Shown: positions 1-16,061, counted from the stretch's first letter. The stretch is DNA of 64,000 nucleotides from Trogon surrucura (GCA_020746105.1 CM036626.1:16504001-16568000), one strand, 5' to 3'. The notes: generated from the letters alone by a model not told the origin. Program-made: numbers and translations.

Positions 1-690
1 CCGTTTCCACTGGGGAAAGAAACCAAGAGCTAGAAACAGGCTGGGAGGCTTAGGGCCCTGTATGATGAGTGCTCCTTAGATGGTTTTACTCTGTACTTTG
101 TGGTTACTGTCCAGTCTATGACATGTAGGTAGATCAATCTTCACATGTTCAGTTGTTGGTTTTCCATGTGGGCTGGTTTTCAACTGAAGAAGAGCTGTGT
201 GGGGAGGCCAGGCAAAACTTCTGCCATGTCAGATTTAAAAAATCCCCTTCCATATATGTTGTGAACATAGGCTGAGAGAGTTAGTAATTTGGATTTCAGT
301 GGAGGTAATGTAAAAGTTACTGTTAGGCTACACTTGGTTCACCTGGGATATGAACATGTCAGTACTGAGGACCTGAAATGCACTGCCTGTTGCCCAGGCA
401 GCAGCAAAACCTGAGTTTGGGTCTATAGAAAAGAGCTTTGTAGAGTGGGTGGAAGCAGCTGGGAAGGATGGAGAACACAAACAGTGAAAAGCAAAGCTTC
501 ATTGTCCCAGGAGCACTAGAACTAATGAGCTTTGCGTTTCACAGGTGGTGAGTCTTCTTCAGACCCTATAAAATACATGCCTGGGATTTGTCATGTTAAC
601 TCTCTGCATGGGGAAAGGCATCTGTGGGGGAGGAGGAGAGAGAGGGAGAGGAGGTATCATGCAGAAAGTAGAGGCCAGAGGCCCTTATTT
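1..690. other. 5' flanking DNA, no gene seen
   Basis: AT-rich flank upstream of the compound repeat. Reading both strands I see no splice-flanked open frame, RNA gene or recognisable repeat. A purine-rich patch lies near 628-655. In human, SUCLG2 is the neighbour on this side of TAFA1, but nothing here resembles it. Confidence 0.5.
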
Positions 691-941
691 GGGTGCAAGT
701 ACCAATCTGCTGTCTGCATGAGTCTGCCTGAGTTGCATATGGTCTCCTTTGCTGTGTGCACAGAAAATTGTGATAAATAGAGGTTCAGGCGGTGAAGAGC
801 ATTTATTTTTATTTGCCTATTTTTGTCATACACTTGGCATCTCTAGATGAATGGTGGGACAAGGAGGAAAAGGCTTTTCTCCTTGTGAATAGTCCTTGTG
901 TGTGAGGCTGGCTGTCTCAAAGACAGTCTGATGCCTGTTGA
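691..941 (+). repeat. Compound repeat, inverted arm A
   Basis: This stretch reappears as its reverse complement at 2242-2483. Aligning the first 88 bases by hand (from GGGTGCAAGTACC through the run ending GTGATAAAT) gives 9 mismatches and no gaps. The copies are therefore clearly homologous but diverged. Matching ends with GTCTGATGCCTGTTGA. I do not recognise the family. It could be a non-autonomous transposon arm, an old LTR fragment or a local inverted duplication. Confidence 0.85.
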
Positions 942-1046
942 CCCCTTGTAACTTGCTTCTACGTTGCAAATATTGTGCTGGTATAATGGTCTGCCTTAGG
1001 CAACCCTGACAGCAACCTCATGGAGTCTTTCAATCAGAGCCATGGC

Positions 1047-1198
1047 TGGGCAGCTTTCCATGCTCTCTGCCTGGGTTAACTCAGGCCCTGGTCTCTGTTC
1101 TTTCTTCTGTTAGCCACCAGGTATCAGAGTGGAGGTGGAAGGACCTTCTTTTAACACGTCACCTCCCAGGAGTCAGCATATACCACATAAACCAAGGC
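1047..1198 (+). repeat. Compound repeat, direct unit B copy 1
   Basis: A direct repeat of 2088-2236. The strongest shared core is GGTATCAGAGTGGAGGTGGA, followed by similar cores reading CACCTCCCAG and ACCACATAA. This copy lies about 105 bases after arm A, whereas copy 2 lies only about 5 bases before the inverted arm A'. The arrangement is thus A-gap-B ... B'-A'(inverted). Family not recognised. Confidence 0.85.
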
Positions 1199-2087
1199 TG
1201 TTCTGCCCCTCTGCAGAACCTGGATCCATCCTGCCCAGCACTGGTGGGAGCTGTCATTGCACAGGATGATTGAGACAACTTTTTGTCTTATCTCCTTTCT
1301 AGAGACAAACTGCTGCTTCAGTCTTCCCTTTACATGAGAGAGGAGGTTTGAAAGACACAGATCATTCGATAGTGTCTTATTTTTCCTTCCTGCTCTCTCA
1401 TTTCAGTGGGCTAGTACTAGTAGCCCCACATTCAGCACAGGGGCCCATGGGTGCATGTAAAGCATCATCCCCTTCCTGTCAAAGCTAGTGACTCCTGAAG
1501 TGAGGAGGCTGAAGTAAAGCCCCAAAGCATCAGGTGAAGATGACACTGTGCCTAGCTCAAGGCAGGGTAAGAGGAGCTGTTTTATGTCTTGATGGTCCAC
1601 TGAAAGTTAAAATTGGCAGCAAAGACATCAAAGCAGGTGTGAGGATGCTTCTGCAAGATTTGCCAAGGACTCCTCTGTTCCTGTCTGATGCTGGGAGCCA
1701 GGGCAGGGAAGAAACTGCAAGCACAGCCTGTTTAATATTCTCTTCTGTCCCTCTGATCTCCCCCTACCCTACAGAAGCAACACGTCCCATGTTTCTGCAG
1801 AGCTTGTCCTGAGCAATAGCAGCATCTGTCAGGGGTTACAGTGGCATTAGCCTCATGGAGCTGGGAGTTAGCAGTGCTTGGCAGAGTGACAGCTCTGCTG
1901 TACCTTACATAAATCTGTATCTTGCATAAATCTGTCTCTGCCTACTCTGCCAAGGTGTGTGGTCACAATTTGTCTGACTCCTCCTGCTGTCCAGAAAGCC
2001 TTTCAGTTTCCTAGAAGATTTTATTGGCTTCTTGAGGCCTCTTGCTCTAATCTTGCTTCACATCTCCACTCTCTATATGGGAGTTTT
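1199..2087. other. Spacer inside the compound repeat
   Basis: About 890 bases between the two B copies. It has several short overlapping open frames on both strands, none with recognisable content. A small local repeat is visible at about 1908-1940, where CATAAATCTGT occurs twice. If the flanking copies belong to one element this would be its interior, but no transposase, integrase or reverse transcriptase motif is seen. Confidence 0.4.
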
Positions 2088-2236
2088 TGGGCAGTCTTCC
2101 ACGTTCTCTGAGTTAGCTCAAGTCCTGATCTCTGTCCTTTCTTCTGTTTGCCATCAGGTATCAGAGTGGAGGTGGAAGGATCTCCTTTTGACAGTTCACC
2201 TCCCAGCAGCCAAGCATAGACCACATAATCCAAAGC
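2088..2236 (+). repeat. Compound repeat, direct unit B copy 2
   Basis: Second copy of unit B (first at 1047-1198), same orientation, with scattered substitutions and small indels. It runs almost directly into the inverted copy of arm A at 2242. That junction is the clue that a rearrangement, not simple tandem duplication, produced the structure. Confidence 0.85.
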
Positions 2237-2241
2237 AGACA

Positions 2242-2483
2242 TCAACAGGCATCAGACTGTCTTTGAAACAGCCAGCCTCACACACAAGGACTATTCACAA
2301 GGAGAAAAACCTTTTCCTCCTGATCCCACCATTCATTTAGAGAAGTCAAGTGAATGGCAGAAATAGGCAAATAAAAATAAATGCTCTTTGCTTCTATTTA
2401 TCACAATTTTCTGTGCACACAGCAAAGAAGAGCATATGCAGCTTGCGTAGACTCATGCAAAGAGCAGATTGGTACTTGCACCC
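2242..2483 (-). repeat. Compound repeat, inverted arm A'
   Basis: Reverse-complement copy of 691-941, about 242 bases against 251, so a few indels separate them. With the other arm it could form a long stem around a 1.3 kb loop. Beyond 2483 similarity to the sequence upstream of 691 becomes weak; a purine-rich insertion there may hide a further homologous stretch. Confidence 0.85.
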
Positions 2484-3884
2484 CAGAACTATGCACACCT
2501 CCCTACTAACCTTTCCCTTGTATTTTTGCCGAGTCCTAAAGGAAACATACCTTGTTAAACAGGTGTTCATTTAAAATAAATTCCCATCACCTGCCGCTCT
2601 CAGGTGCTGCAGAAAAACTCTCAGTATTCACGTAGAGAGAGGGAAGGTCAAGACCTTCCCTGTGGCTTTGGCAGCAAACCACAAGAGCCCTTCACCCACC
2701 ACCTTTTGCTGTGGACTGTGCCTCATCCCACGTCCTGGTTTCTTGCTCATCAGTACTTCATGGTACTTGGTGTGCTTTGGTTGTCTCTCATCTGCTTTCT
2801 TGCACACTTTTAGACCCTTCTTGGGCCAGAAAGTAGCAGTAGCTGCCCCAGTTTTTGGTTTTGTTTCAGTGTCTAAGGAAATTTTGGGGGAAAATGAGAA
2901 AACCTTTATTAAACAAAATGTTTTTTTTCAATGAGTGTTGTCAGGAATATAATGTTGACCTATTGAGAGCATCTCTGGGCACCACAAAGCTTGCCCTGAG
3001 CCACTCTCTTTTCCTTTTATTGTTTTAAGGCTATAATAAAGAGCTGCTCTGAGCACTCTGACAGAGACCAGTGCAATGTTCCTGTCAGGCTGCAGGGCCG
3101 ATCTCTTAGTATGTATTACCCAATGGAATATGGTAGCTCCATAGGAGTGTAGGGTCTGTCAAGTAAACTCATCACACCACTCTGAGAGTCTCCACTGAGA
3201 AATATGTCCTTTGTTGCCAAGAAGGAGGTACTTGAGAGTAAGGGTACTTATTACTGTTTTTATTTACTATTTCTTGGTGTCTGGAGCTAGTAAACAGTGA
3301 AACACTCTTCTACCACAGATTATCGAGCTTACAAAGAAAATAAATAAAAAAAAATCCCACATTGTGTATTAGCATACTTCCTGGACTCTTAAAATGGAAA
3401 TTTCCATTTAGTCTTCAAGCCTTTTTTCTTTTGTAGACAAATGTGAGAACTGTAATGCTAAGTGAATGGTATTGAATTAAGTCCATACAATGGCTCTTTA
3501 AAAAATAATTACGTATGGTACAAGAGGGAGAGGAAACCACTTCGTTCCTGTAAATGGCCACTTAAGATGTGGACAATAAATAAATAACTGTAGTAAATCT
3601 GATGTATCTGAGCTTTACCATTTAGGAGGAATAAATCAGAGCTCTTTCCCCATTGTCTGCTGAGATGCGTCGGAAATAGAGTTGGAAGGAAAGGTTTCAC
3701 TCAGAGTTGTGGCGAGGTGTTGGAAAGCCCATGGGAGCATGTAAGAGCCTCCTGCCCTGCCTCTCCCGTGCTTTTTGTCACACTTGCCCTGCACCACCCC
3801 TCCCCGGGCACAAGCATGTGCCGCTCTCCTGTGAAATGGAGAAGACTCCCTTAAGTCTCTCTTGCCTCTTGCGAGTAAGTGCAG
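2484..3884. other. Proximal 5' flank of TAFA1, no gene seen
   Basis: Mixed-composition DNA leading into the CpG island. Short overlapping frames occur near 3636-4057 on both strands, but these reflect rising GC and none has a recognisable domain. AATAAA-like hexamers are scattered, with no exon attached. Distal promoter elements may lie here but I cannot define them from one sequence. Confidence 0.45.
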
Positions 3885-4325
3885 GGAGTACGCCTGGGGA
3901 AATAAAGCCTCCGCCGGCAGAATTAACTCATCGCCCCGATCGCTCATTGGGCGTTGAGCCCTTCGCCTCCCCCCAGCGCTCTCCCACCCGTCCCCGCTCC
4001 TCCTCGCAGAAACCCGCCGCTCTCTGCCCGCTGCCGTGTCCGGGCGCCGCTATTTAACCGCGGCTCCGGTGGCGGAGCGCCGGGCTGGGGCTCGCAAGCG
4101 AGGACTGTGTCGCTTTAAGGCTGCGCTCCCTGCCCGGGCGGGGATGGATTGAACGGGGCGCCGGGCGGTAGCGGTGGGCGAGCGGCTGCCGGGCTCGGCA
4201 CTGCCCGCGCCCCGGGGAGACTGCTCCGGCGTGACACAGAAACTGCTCCTCCTCGTCGTTTCAAGTATTCTGGAAGCTGCAAATTCTTTCAAGATCGCTT
4301 CAAAGGTCTCGTCGAGCAGAAGGTG
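3885..4325 (+). promoter_or_regulatory. CpG-island promoter of TAFA1
   Basis: GC content and CpG density jump sharply at about 3885 and fall again after about 4325, unlike any other stretch of comparable length here. The island contains a GGGCGGGG Sp1-type box near 4136-4143, several GCGC/CCGG clusters and a TATTTAA box at 4051. It sits directly upstream of and overlaps the inferred non-coding first exon of TAFA1, about 2 kb before the first coding exon. That is the expected layout for a CpG-island promoter. The transcription start is inferred, not seen; multiple starts are usual for islands of this kind. Confidence 0.85.
4051..4057 (+). promoter_or_regulatory. TATA-like box TATTTAA
   Basis: TATTTAA inside the CpG island, flanked by GC-rich DNA on both sides, so it stands out. 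With the usual 25-30 base spacing it would place a transcription start near 4080-4087. It is a variant of the canonical TATAAA and could be fortuitous. Confidence 0.5.
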
Positions 4326-4566
4326 ATGCCAGGAGATGATTTAAAGGTGAAAATGAGAAGGTTTCCACCCCTCAAACCTTGGCCACTTTTCTGACGGCAG
4401 AATCTGAGAGCTCAGATGTCTTCTTTACTCTGGAAACAGGATTTGTAACGAAAAAGAGATTTTTTTCCTTTTTTTTTTTTCCTTCTTTTAATCCCGATAA
4501 AGAAGATTACTGGGAAGCTATTAGAAATCCCTTATTGTGATACAGATGGATTTAAAACAGTGTTAG
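4144..4566 (+). promoter_or_regulatory. Cluster of four short upstream ORFs in the leader
   Basis: ATG-initiated frames that end inside exon 1: 4144-4152 (2 codons), 4326-4394 (22 codons), 4416-4448 (10 codons) and 4546-4566 (6 codons). An open frame also begins at a TTG at 4149 and ends at 4394; the 4326 frame is its ATG-initiated tail. Such frames in a 5' leader usually lower translation of the main frame. No peptide here looks like a conserved product. If exon 1 is internally spliced, some of these would be removed. Confidence 0.6.
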
Positions 4567-4575
4567 ATCTTTCCA

Positions 4576-4618
4576 ATGAACACTAATAGAGTGCTCTGCT
4601 CTTGGTTGGATTACTCAG
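4576..4618 (+). promoter_or_regulatory. Overlapping upstream ORF crossing the exon 1-2 junction
   Basis: The ATG at 4576 opens a frame (MNTNRVLCSWLDYS...) that has no stop before the donor at 4619. Joined to exon 2 at 6692 it stays open through all of exon 2, one base out of register with the TAFA1 frame, and so passes over the true start codon at 6695. If exon 2 instead begins at 6694 it stops at TAA 6738-6740, still past the true start. Either way ribosomes using it would bypass the TAFA1 ATG, so it predicts translational repression or leaky scanning. Confidence 0.5.
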
Positions 4619-6691
4619 GTAAGGAGCTTCTTTAGGATTTAAGATTCAGAAACCAGATCTGGAACTCCCATCAGATAATAACTGGAGGAATACTCACTGC
4701 CGCGTTTCTCTATTAACAAGATGATCTGTGTGTAAAAGTCTGTGTGTGGCAGCAGTTTGCTGCCATGTGTGTGAAGAAATGTTTGTAAGAAACGCTGGGT
4801 TTTGGGCAGAGATAGTTTGAAATAGTGTAGTCTGGTTTATTTTTTTAAATTTTTAATTAGCTAATAATAAAACCTGAGTGGGTTAAGTCAGTCCGCTGTC
4901 CATGTGGTTAAGATTATGATGCTGGAGGAAAGACACAGGAGCATTTAGCGGGCTGCAGAAGTTTGGCTTTGCTTTGCTGTTTGGCTAGGATTTTTAAAGT
5001 TGAGTTAAAATAACCTGAAATATCACTCTGTCAGAGTCATGTTCCCTCTTACTTTTTTTCTTTTTCCTATAAAAAAGCATGGGAGCACCAAATGTGACAA
5101 GAAGGCATTAATTCCTGAAGACATGAGAAGCCTACTGGGAACTCCCTGATCTAAGGGGATTGAATCTTTTTTGCAAGATTAATAGGTCTAAAAAGAGAGG
5201 AGAAAAAGTGTGCTGTATATGGCAAAGTAAACAGTTGGAAATGAAATTAATTATATGCTAAGCAGTACATTAAATACTCAGTACAGAGAAAGGAAGAGCC
5301 TCATGCTGATAAAAATATTGTTTTGGTGTTTTCTATTAATTATACTTGTCAGTTTATCTGGTTCTTTTCAACCAGTTAGACTTAAAAAGCTTCCCAAAGA
5401 CTGTACTTCTTGAAAGTCAGGGGCAAAAAAAAATTTATTTTGTAGGCATGTGTTTTATTGCCCCTATATTTACCTATTTTGATATTGTTAGTTTTCCTGC
5501 TGCAGAAATCCACCCGATATATCATACACAGACTTTTTCTTAAATTTTTATGCAAGGACATGATTTTTCTATGCGAAAGATTTAATTTTTCAAAGTCTTT
5601 CTTGCTCTGTGAAAATGATGTTCAGCTGATTGGATTATTAGATAGAGAATGGCATCATGTCATTGGCTGAATAAGGAGAGTGCCTAAAGTTTGATTAATT
5701 TGGCAATATGAAATGCAGCAGAAGGTGTTGTTAAGGGAACTGGACGATGTGTAGCGTAGCTGAGCCTTGCAAACCTCCTGATTCTTGCAAGCACTGAGAA
5801 AGAGCTGCTGAAGTTTAAAAGTCAGAAGGAAATTCAGCCAGTTAGTACATTAATGAGTACCAGTACAAAAAAAAAAATCAGAGTTGTCTCTATTGGATGG
5901 CCAAGTATTCCAGCACTGGGAGACAAAAAAATTGCTTTTTCCCTTTGCAGTAGGAATATTCTTAATATTTTGACACAATCTGCTTTGTGAAAAGATTAAA
6001 TCTTTATAGAGTATGTATGAAATTCAATCTGGCCAAACTCCAGTCCCTTTACATGTACACGTCGAACAGGAGTAAGCTGATTTCATCTGGGAATTAGAAC
6101 ATAATTCTGAGAAACAATTACTTTGTTTAGCAGAAAGCACCGTGATTAAAAATTAATGCTCACAAAAGTCAAAAATAATAAACTATTGCCTTCAGGGTCA
6201 GTATTAGCCTTCCAGTCTTGGGGCTGGAGTATCTTTGAAATGCATCTCGGATATCTGATGATGTTTTATGCCTGTCTGTTATGTGTTTAAAGTAGTTCTG
6301 ATACTGTCTGGACATCATTGTGTTTTAGCTGGCACTATTTTCTAACTTCCTTGTCAATTCAGCTGTGGATCAGTGCGGGAATATTTTCCACCCTTCTATT
6401 TACACTGGGTTTCTTTTAATCCTCAGATCATTACAGTTTCATTTTTGCCACTGAATTATTAAAGTTATTCAGGCTCCTGTGTTGACTTGTTACCTCCGCT
6501 GTCCTTTTTGGACATGACCTTTGTTGTATGACAATTGCATCCTCCTAGGGGAAGTAATAACCCAGAAACAAAAGACATTTAGCAAAAGGAGTAAAAAAAA
6601 TAGAAAAAAATAAAAATACTGTTGTAATGGAAGCTAACTATTCTGTGTACTGTAAGGCAATGGATAATAATGTCTGTCTAATTTTGTTTAG
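4619..6691 (+). other. TAFA1 intron 1
   Basis: About 2.1 kb, opening with GTAAGG and closing with a pyrimidine-biased TCTAATTTTGTTTAG. The next AG lies two bases on, so the acceptor may be used at either position (exon starting at 6692 or 6694). The intron is AT-rich, with A-runs near 5869-5877 and 6592-6612. No gene, RNA or known repeat is seen in it. Confidence 0.7.
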
Positions 6692-12029
<5,338 letters not shown>

Positions 12030-12720
12030 GCTCCTGCCTCTCAGGAAAGGAGAAAGGGTAAGGAGGCACTGCCAATACTCAGCGGAGGGTCAAAGGTGAG
12101 AGGATACCTCTCGTCTGCTGGAGAAGGGTGGGTAGCTGGGAGGCTGGAAGCTTCGTTACAGGTGGAGGAAAGCTGTCACCAGTCACGCTGCCGAATGTGA
12201 CGCCTTGTTACCTCTGATCCAGCGAGATGAAGCAACCTGAGGGGGAGCAGGTGTTGCAGCTCGATGGGCTGTGAAGAGCAGCCTGGCCAAGGTGTGTGGT
12301 GGGGCACTGAGCAGACCACGGTGCCCAGCACGGCTCCGTGGGAGCCGCTGGAAGTTTGGCTGCGCTCCCCACGATCGCCCTCGCGGCACACCTTCCGCAG
12401 GAGAGCAGCGGCGAGGTGCTAACAGTGCTGTTTTGACAGGATGTGTCGCCTGCAGGTGTGGTTTGTGCTGGCTGTGCTCTGGTTTGCGCTCCCCTGCTCT
12501 GTCCTCCTCCTGACCATGTTCCTGTCCCTGTCCTGTGCCACTTCAGGGCTCCCTGCAGGCAGGGGCAAAACACGTCCCTCTTTGGCCGAAGCTGCTCTGG
12601 GGAAGCAGGGACCAAAAAGCCCCTCGTGCTGCGATGGCCCCAACAGGCACCTTCTTCTGCACCATGGGCTGAGCCTCCATCATCAAGTGCAGCCTTGGGG
12701 CCTTGGTGAGTCAGGGAGGG
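12030..12720. other. GC-rich islet in intron 2 with candidate exon
   Basis: About 700 bases of markedly higher GC than the flanks, with a CpG cluster near 12360-12416 (GATCGCCCTCGCGG). Open frames overlap in several registers, as expected of GC-rich DNA. One + strand frame, from the ATG at 12441 to 12767, begins with a strongly hydrophobic leader (MCRLQVWFVLAVLWFALPCS...). It is preceded by a CTAAC branch-like motif at 12419-12423 and TTTTGACAG at 12431-12439, and followed by a strong donor, GTGAGT, at 12706. This could be an unannotated alternative exon, an alternative promoter or enhancer, or chance. I do not recognise the product. Confidence 0.35.
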
Positions 12721-13567
12721 ACATCTCGGTGCTCTGCACTATTTGTAGGTCACTATCGTGGTATTGAAGACTATAACAATTTGTATTATGGTGGTTAAGT
12801 CCCAAGGAAAATTTGGCACCTACAAATATAAATCCCCAAAGGCAAACTGTGTTGCTCTGCGCTGAAGTATTTTTTGCTGATAACATCAGAAACCTGCTTT
12901 TAATGATTAGCCTACTTTAGTCCAAGGCTCATTTATATTTTAAAAGGCAATATCCAAGTGCATTTCCTCATAAGACAGATGTGTTTTCTCCCATTAAGTT
13001 TCATATTGTTTTATCCTATCCCACCTATAATCTTTGTATTTCCTTTCAAATGTTTTCTTTTCCACTCTGCTGTGAAATCAACCTTTGCTGTGAGCAAGAT
13101 TTATTTTCCTGAAGGGATTCAGCATTTTTTTTGCTATTTTCTGATGCGCTCTCTGTACAGAATAGTTCTCTCCAGCTAAACTTATTTTTTTTTGCATGAG
13201 AACGGTGCTGGAGATTTCTTTTCATTGTACTCTAAGCAGGGACCACAAGAACTGTAGCACGGTTGGACGCTAAATTTATCAGACTCAGTCAATGATGCAC
13301 AATAGGGAGTTGGGGGTGTAAATGAAGCTGAATGAAGTTACAAAGCCCAATGTATGTATCTGTGACTCATATTGCTGTGCTCTATTTAGAAGATTGCGAT
13401 CTGTCGCCTCTCTCTTTCTGTATTCTCCTCAGAACAACAGGTTTTTCCGTTTTCCTTCACAGTAGGTGAAGAAACCAGTCTTGCTCTTCTTGAAAGGTCA
13501 CATCAGTGACAGCAAGGGCAGGATCACTGTTACTTATCATGATAATTGATAATTCTGTCATAATATT

Positions 13568-13738
13568 CCACTAGCTCACTTGGTTGAGCGTGGTGCTGAA
13601 ACACTGAAGGTCACGGGTTCAATTCCCGTTGGGTCCCCATGTGTTGCTTGATCTAGTTGAGAGGCGTCCCTGCCCATGACAGGGAGGTTGGATTAAATGA
13701 TCTCTAAGGTCCCTTCCAGCCTGGACCATTCTGTGATT
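13568..13738 (+). mobile_element. tRNA-Ile-derived SINE with CR1-type tail (TguSINE1-like)
   Basis: The head at 13568-13638 resembles a tRNA-Ile gene. It has TAGCTCACTTGGTTGAGCG (A box at 13572-13583), GTGGTGCT in the anticodon arm region and GGTTCAATTCC as B box at 13616-13626. The anticodon loop is degenerate and there is no proper acceptor stem, so it is not a working tRNA. The tail from about 13650 has a CCCTGCCCATGACAGGG hairpin and GATCTCTAAGGTCCCTTCC, then CCATTCTGTGATT; this is the 3' end shared with avian CR1 LINEs, which supply the reverse transcriptase. SINEs of this design are known in passerine birds. It lies in the sense orientation of TAFA1. Exact 5' edge uncertain by a few bases. 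Confidence 0.88.
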
Positions 13739-14559
13739 TTACCTTGAGACAACAACTTTGCTTGTGAACTGGCTTGATGGCAGGAATGGTGGAGCTGAGT
13801 AGCTTTTGAACAGGTGGGAGAGTGATTCCTTGAGAATCATCAAGTGAAGTGCAATACACGGACATTCTGTTACTTCAGGGAATTTCCTTCTACCAGGGTG
13901 CTGTCATTGTGGTGTCCTCACTTTGAACTACAGGAGATCGGGGATACTCTGCTCTACACTAGCAGCTCCCACTGACAGTCAGATGTGCTGAGAGCTTTTA
14001 AAAATTGTGCACACACTTCTTTCTTCTGTGAGCTGTGAAGTTTTATTTGTGTATCATGCATTTTACCTCTCTCTAAATGAGGTAATTAAAAAGCAGCTTA
14101 AATGGTGATCGTTGTTTCTTAATTATTAGGAGAGGTTCAGATCAAAATATGCATTTAACCTGTCCTCATGCATGATCCAAAGCTCCTGTTAGATTAATTT
14201 TGTTTTCTGTGGATGGTGAATATGAATCAGTAGCCTTCATTGTGTGTCTACTGAAAACAATGAGCAAAATTTACTTCTGTAGTTAACTTGTGTGTGAGTG
14301 GAAGTTACATTTACAGAGAACTTGACTGGAAAAACTCCTGTGGAAATGCATCTCAGTTCACTGTGAACTGGGAAACTTTGTATTGTAATTTCCTATATTG
14401 TAAATAATGCCAGCAGTCAACAGGCTCTATAGATCAGCCTGAGTGCAAGCAAGACCCTCAGGATATTAACTGTACACACTGATACAAACTTTGTTTGGGG
14501 GTTTGGTTTTTTTTTATTGTCCTCATTAATGCTCTTCCAAAATGTTGTGAAATATTTCT

Positions 14560-14720
14560 GGCAAGCAAAGCTTCGGTGTAATTTTACTGTATTGTTAAGG
14601 ATTTATTAATTATAATCTTTTCTTGCAGAGTCTATTTATATTTGATCATGACATTAATTGGTTGCCAAAACAAACTAGAGTTAATTGTGTTTAATTAAGT
14701 GGTTGGGAGCAAGCAAGGAT
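14560..14720. promoter_or_regulatory. Candidate AT-rich regulatory element
   Basis: Dense homeodomain-type cores: TTAATTA near 14606, ATTAATTGG near 14653, GTTAATTG near 14681 and TTTAATTAAG near 14690, plus a TTTATTTGG. Neuronal genes with long introns often keep such elements as conserved enhancers. This is inference from composition; conservation cannot be judged from one sequence. Confidence 0.25.
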
Positions 14721-16061
14721 AGTTTATTTGGAAAATTGGTTTCATTGATTCAGAATAGAATAGATTTATATTTTTTTTAAATGAACATGAATAAATTAAG
14801 AGAACATTTTCTTAAGCACCTTTTTCCCTACATGCTGCCCAGGAATCACCAATAGCTTAGTTTTGTCTTTGAATAGATTCAGGGATGGAAAAGCATCTGT
14901 ACTACATATATTCACCTATGCAAACCTATTTAGAAGTAAATGTTGATATTCACAATTCTGCTGAATTTCACTAAAACCAAAGAGAAATGAGATCAAATAA
15001 CATTGCAATGAACACTAAGGTAGTGTTCAGAACAATGCATTTTGAAAAATGCATTTCAGGAAAACTGAACTTCATTTCAGGTTTGGTTAAAGTTGCTTTG
15101 GCTAAGGAAGGTATGGTGAAACATACTAAAATGACTAGGTAAATGCTTTCTCTACTTTATGTTAATACAATATATAATGATATTGTATATCTATGACAGT
15201 AATTTCTGTATTTTCTATCATGTTTCAAAATCAACAGACTTTACAGTTCAGAAGCTTTTGAACACCACCCTATTTCACATTTTAATGTAAAATTGGATCC
15301 AAGTGGAGAATTCTAAGACTTTTTATTTATAAGAATCAGCTTTTAGTTGGCACTATCTTTTTTTTTTTTTTAAAAAAAAAGTAGTTTATCTTTTGTGTAT
15401 TTGTTGTTTTTGCCTTTCTATTCCTCATTCGGGAGAGAAAATCCCAACCACCTACATAGGTAGCTTCTGCAGTAACAGAAACCTTAAAACAAGTCATCCT
15501 CGTAAAAGAATTAATCCTGCCTGGGAGTGCATATTCAGATATGCCAGTGGCTGATTCTTTCCCAGAAGAAATCAAGACTTCACAGACTTCAAATTCAGTA
15601 CCAATGCAAACATGAGGAAGGTCTTGTATGTCCTTCCAGCTGTTACCAGCTGTTCTTCTGATTTGCAGCAGCAACAAACTTAAAGGAGCTCTATTGTTTC
15701 CAAAGTTGCTTCTCTACTATTTTAATAAGTATTTCCTTTATCTAAAAATCTTTGTTAAATCCATAAGCTGTCAGGGCTACACCAACAGTGTTTGCTGTGA
15801 ATGTCATTAAGTCATGAAGTTCCTCTTCTTGGTTATTTGCTGGGGATGCTGTCAAGTTTGGATGGCCAGTCAGCCAGAAGTCAGTATTGTGCTCAAAGGA
15901 CGAGCTGAAGATAACAGAGGGGTTTTTTTTGAATTTGTAATTGGTTTCAGTGTGCCAGGGCAGGATCTGACAGAGAATGATTGTATCTAAGCCAGCTCCC
16001 ACATCTGTAGTATAATTATTTCTGTAGTAATAACATTTTTGTGAGGCTTTATAATGTAGCT

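Larger units (their letters stand above)
4080..4618 (+). other. TAFA1 exon 1 (5' untranslated, inferred)
   Basis: Inferred non-coding first exon. The 3' end is set by a strong donor, CAG|GTAAGG, with GT at 4619-4620. The 5' end is placed from the TATTTAA box and is approximate. The leader contains five ATG-initiated short upstream frames. An alternative structure is possible. Donor-like sites sit at 4323 (AAG|GTGATG) and 4347 (AAAG|GTGAAA), and a pyrimidine tract at about 4460-4489 is followed by AG at 4501-4502. The exon may therefore be spliced internally into two. Assignment to TAFA1 rests on position and strand relative to the coding exon at 6692; I did not recognise the untranslated sequence itself. 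Confidence 0.65.

Noticed and set aside
4149-4394. 81-codon frame in exon 1 as a protein-coding gene
   Set aside because: It begins at a TTG, not an ATG, and lies in an untranslated leader; better read as upstream-ORF sequence.
12208-12615. 135-codon minus-strand frame in the GC islet
   Set aside because: Several other registers are open over the same bases, as expected of GC-rich DNA, and the translation has no family signature.
13568-13638. Possible functional tRNA-Ile gene
   Set aside because: The anticodon loop is degenerate, the acceptor stem does not pair, and a CR1-type tail follows; it is a SINE head.
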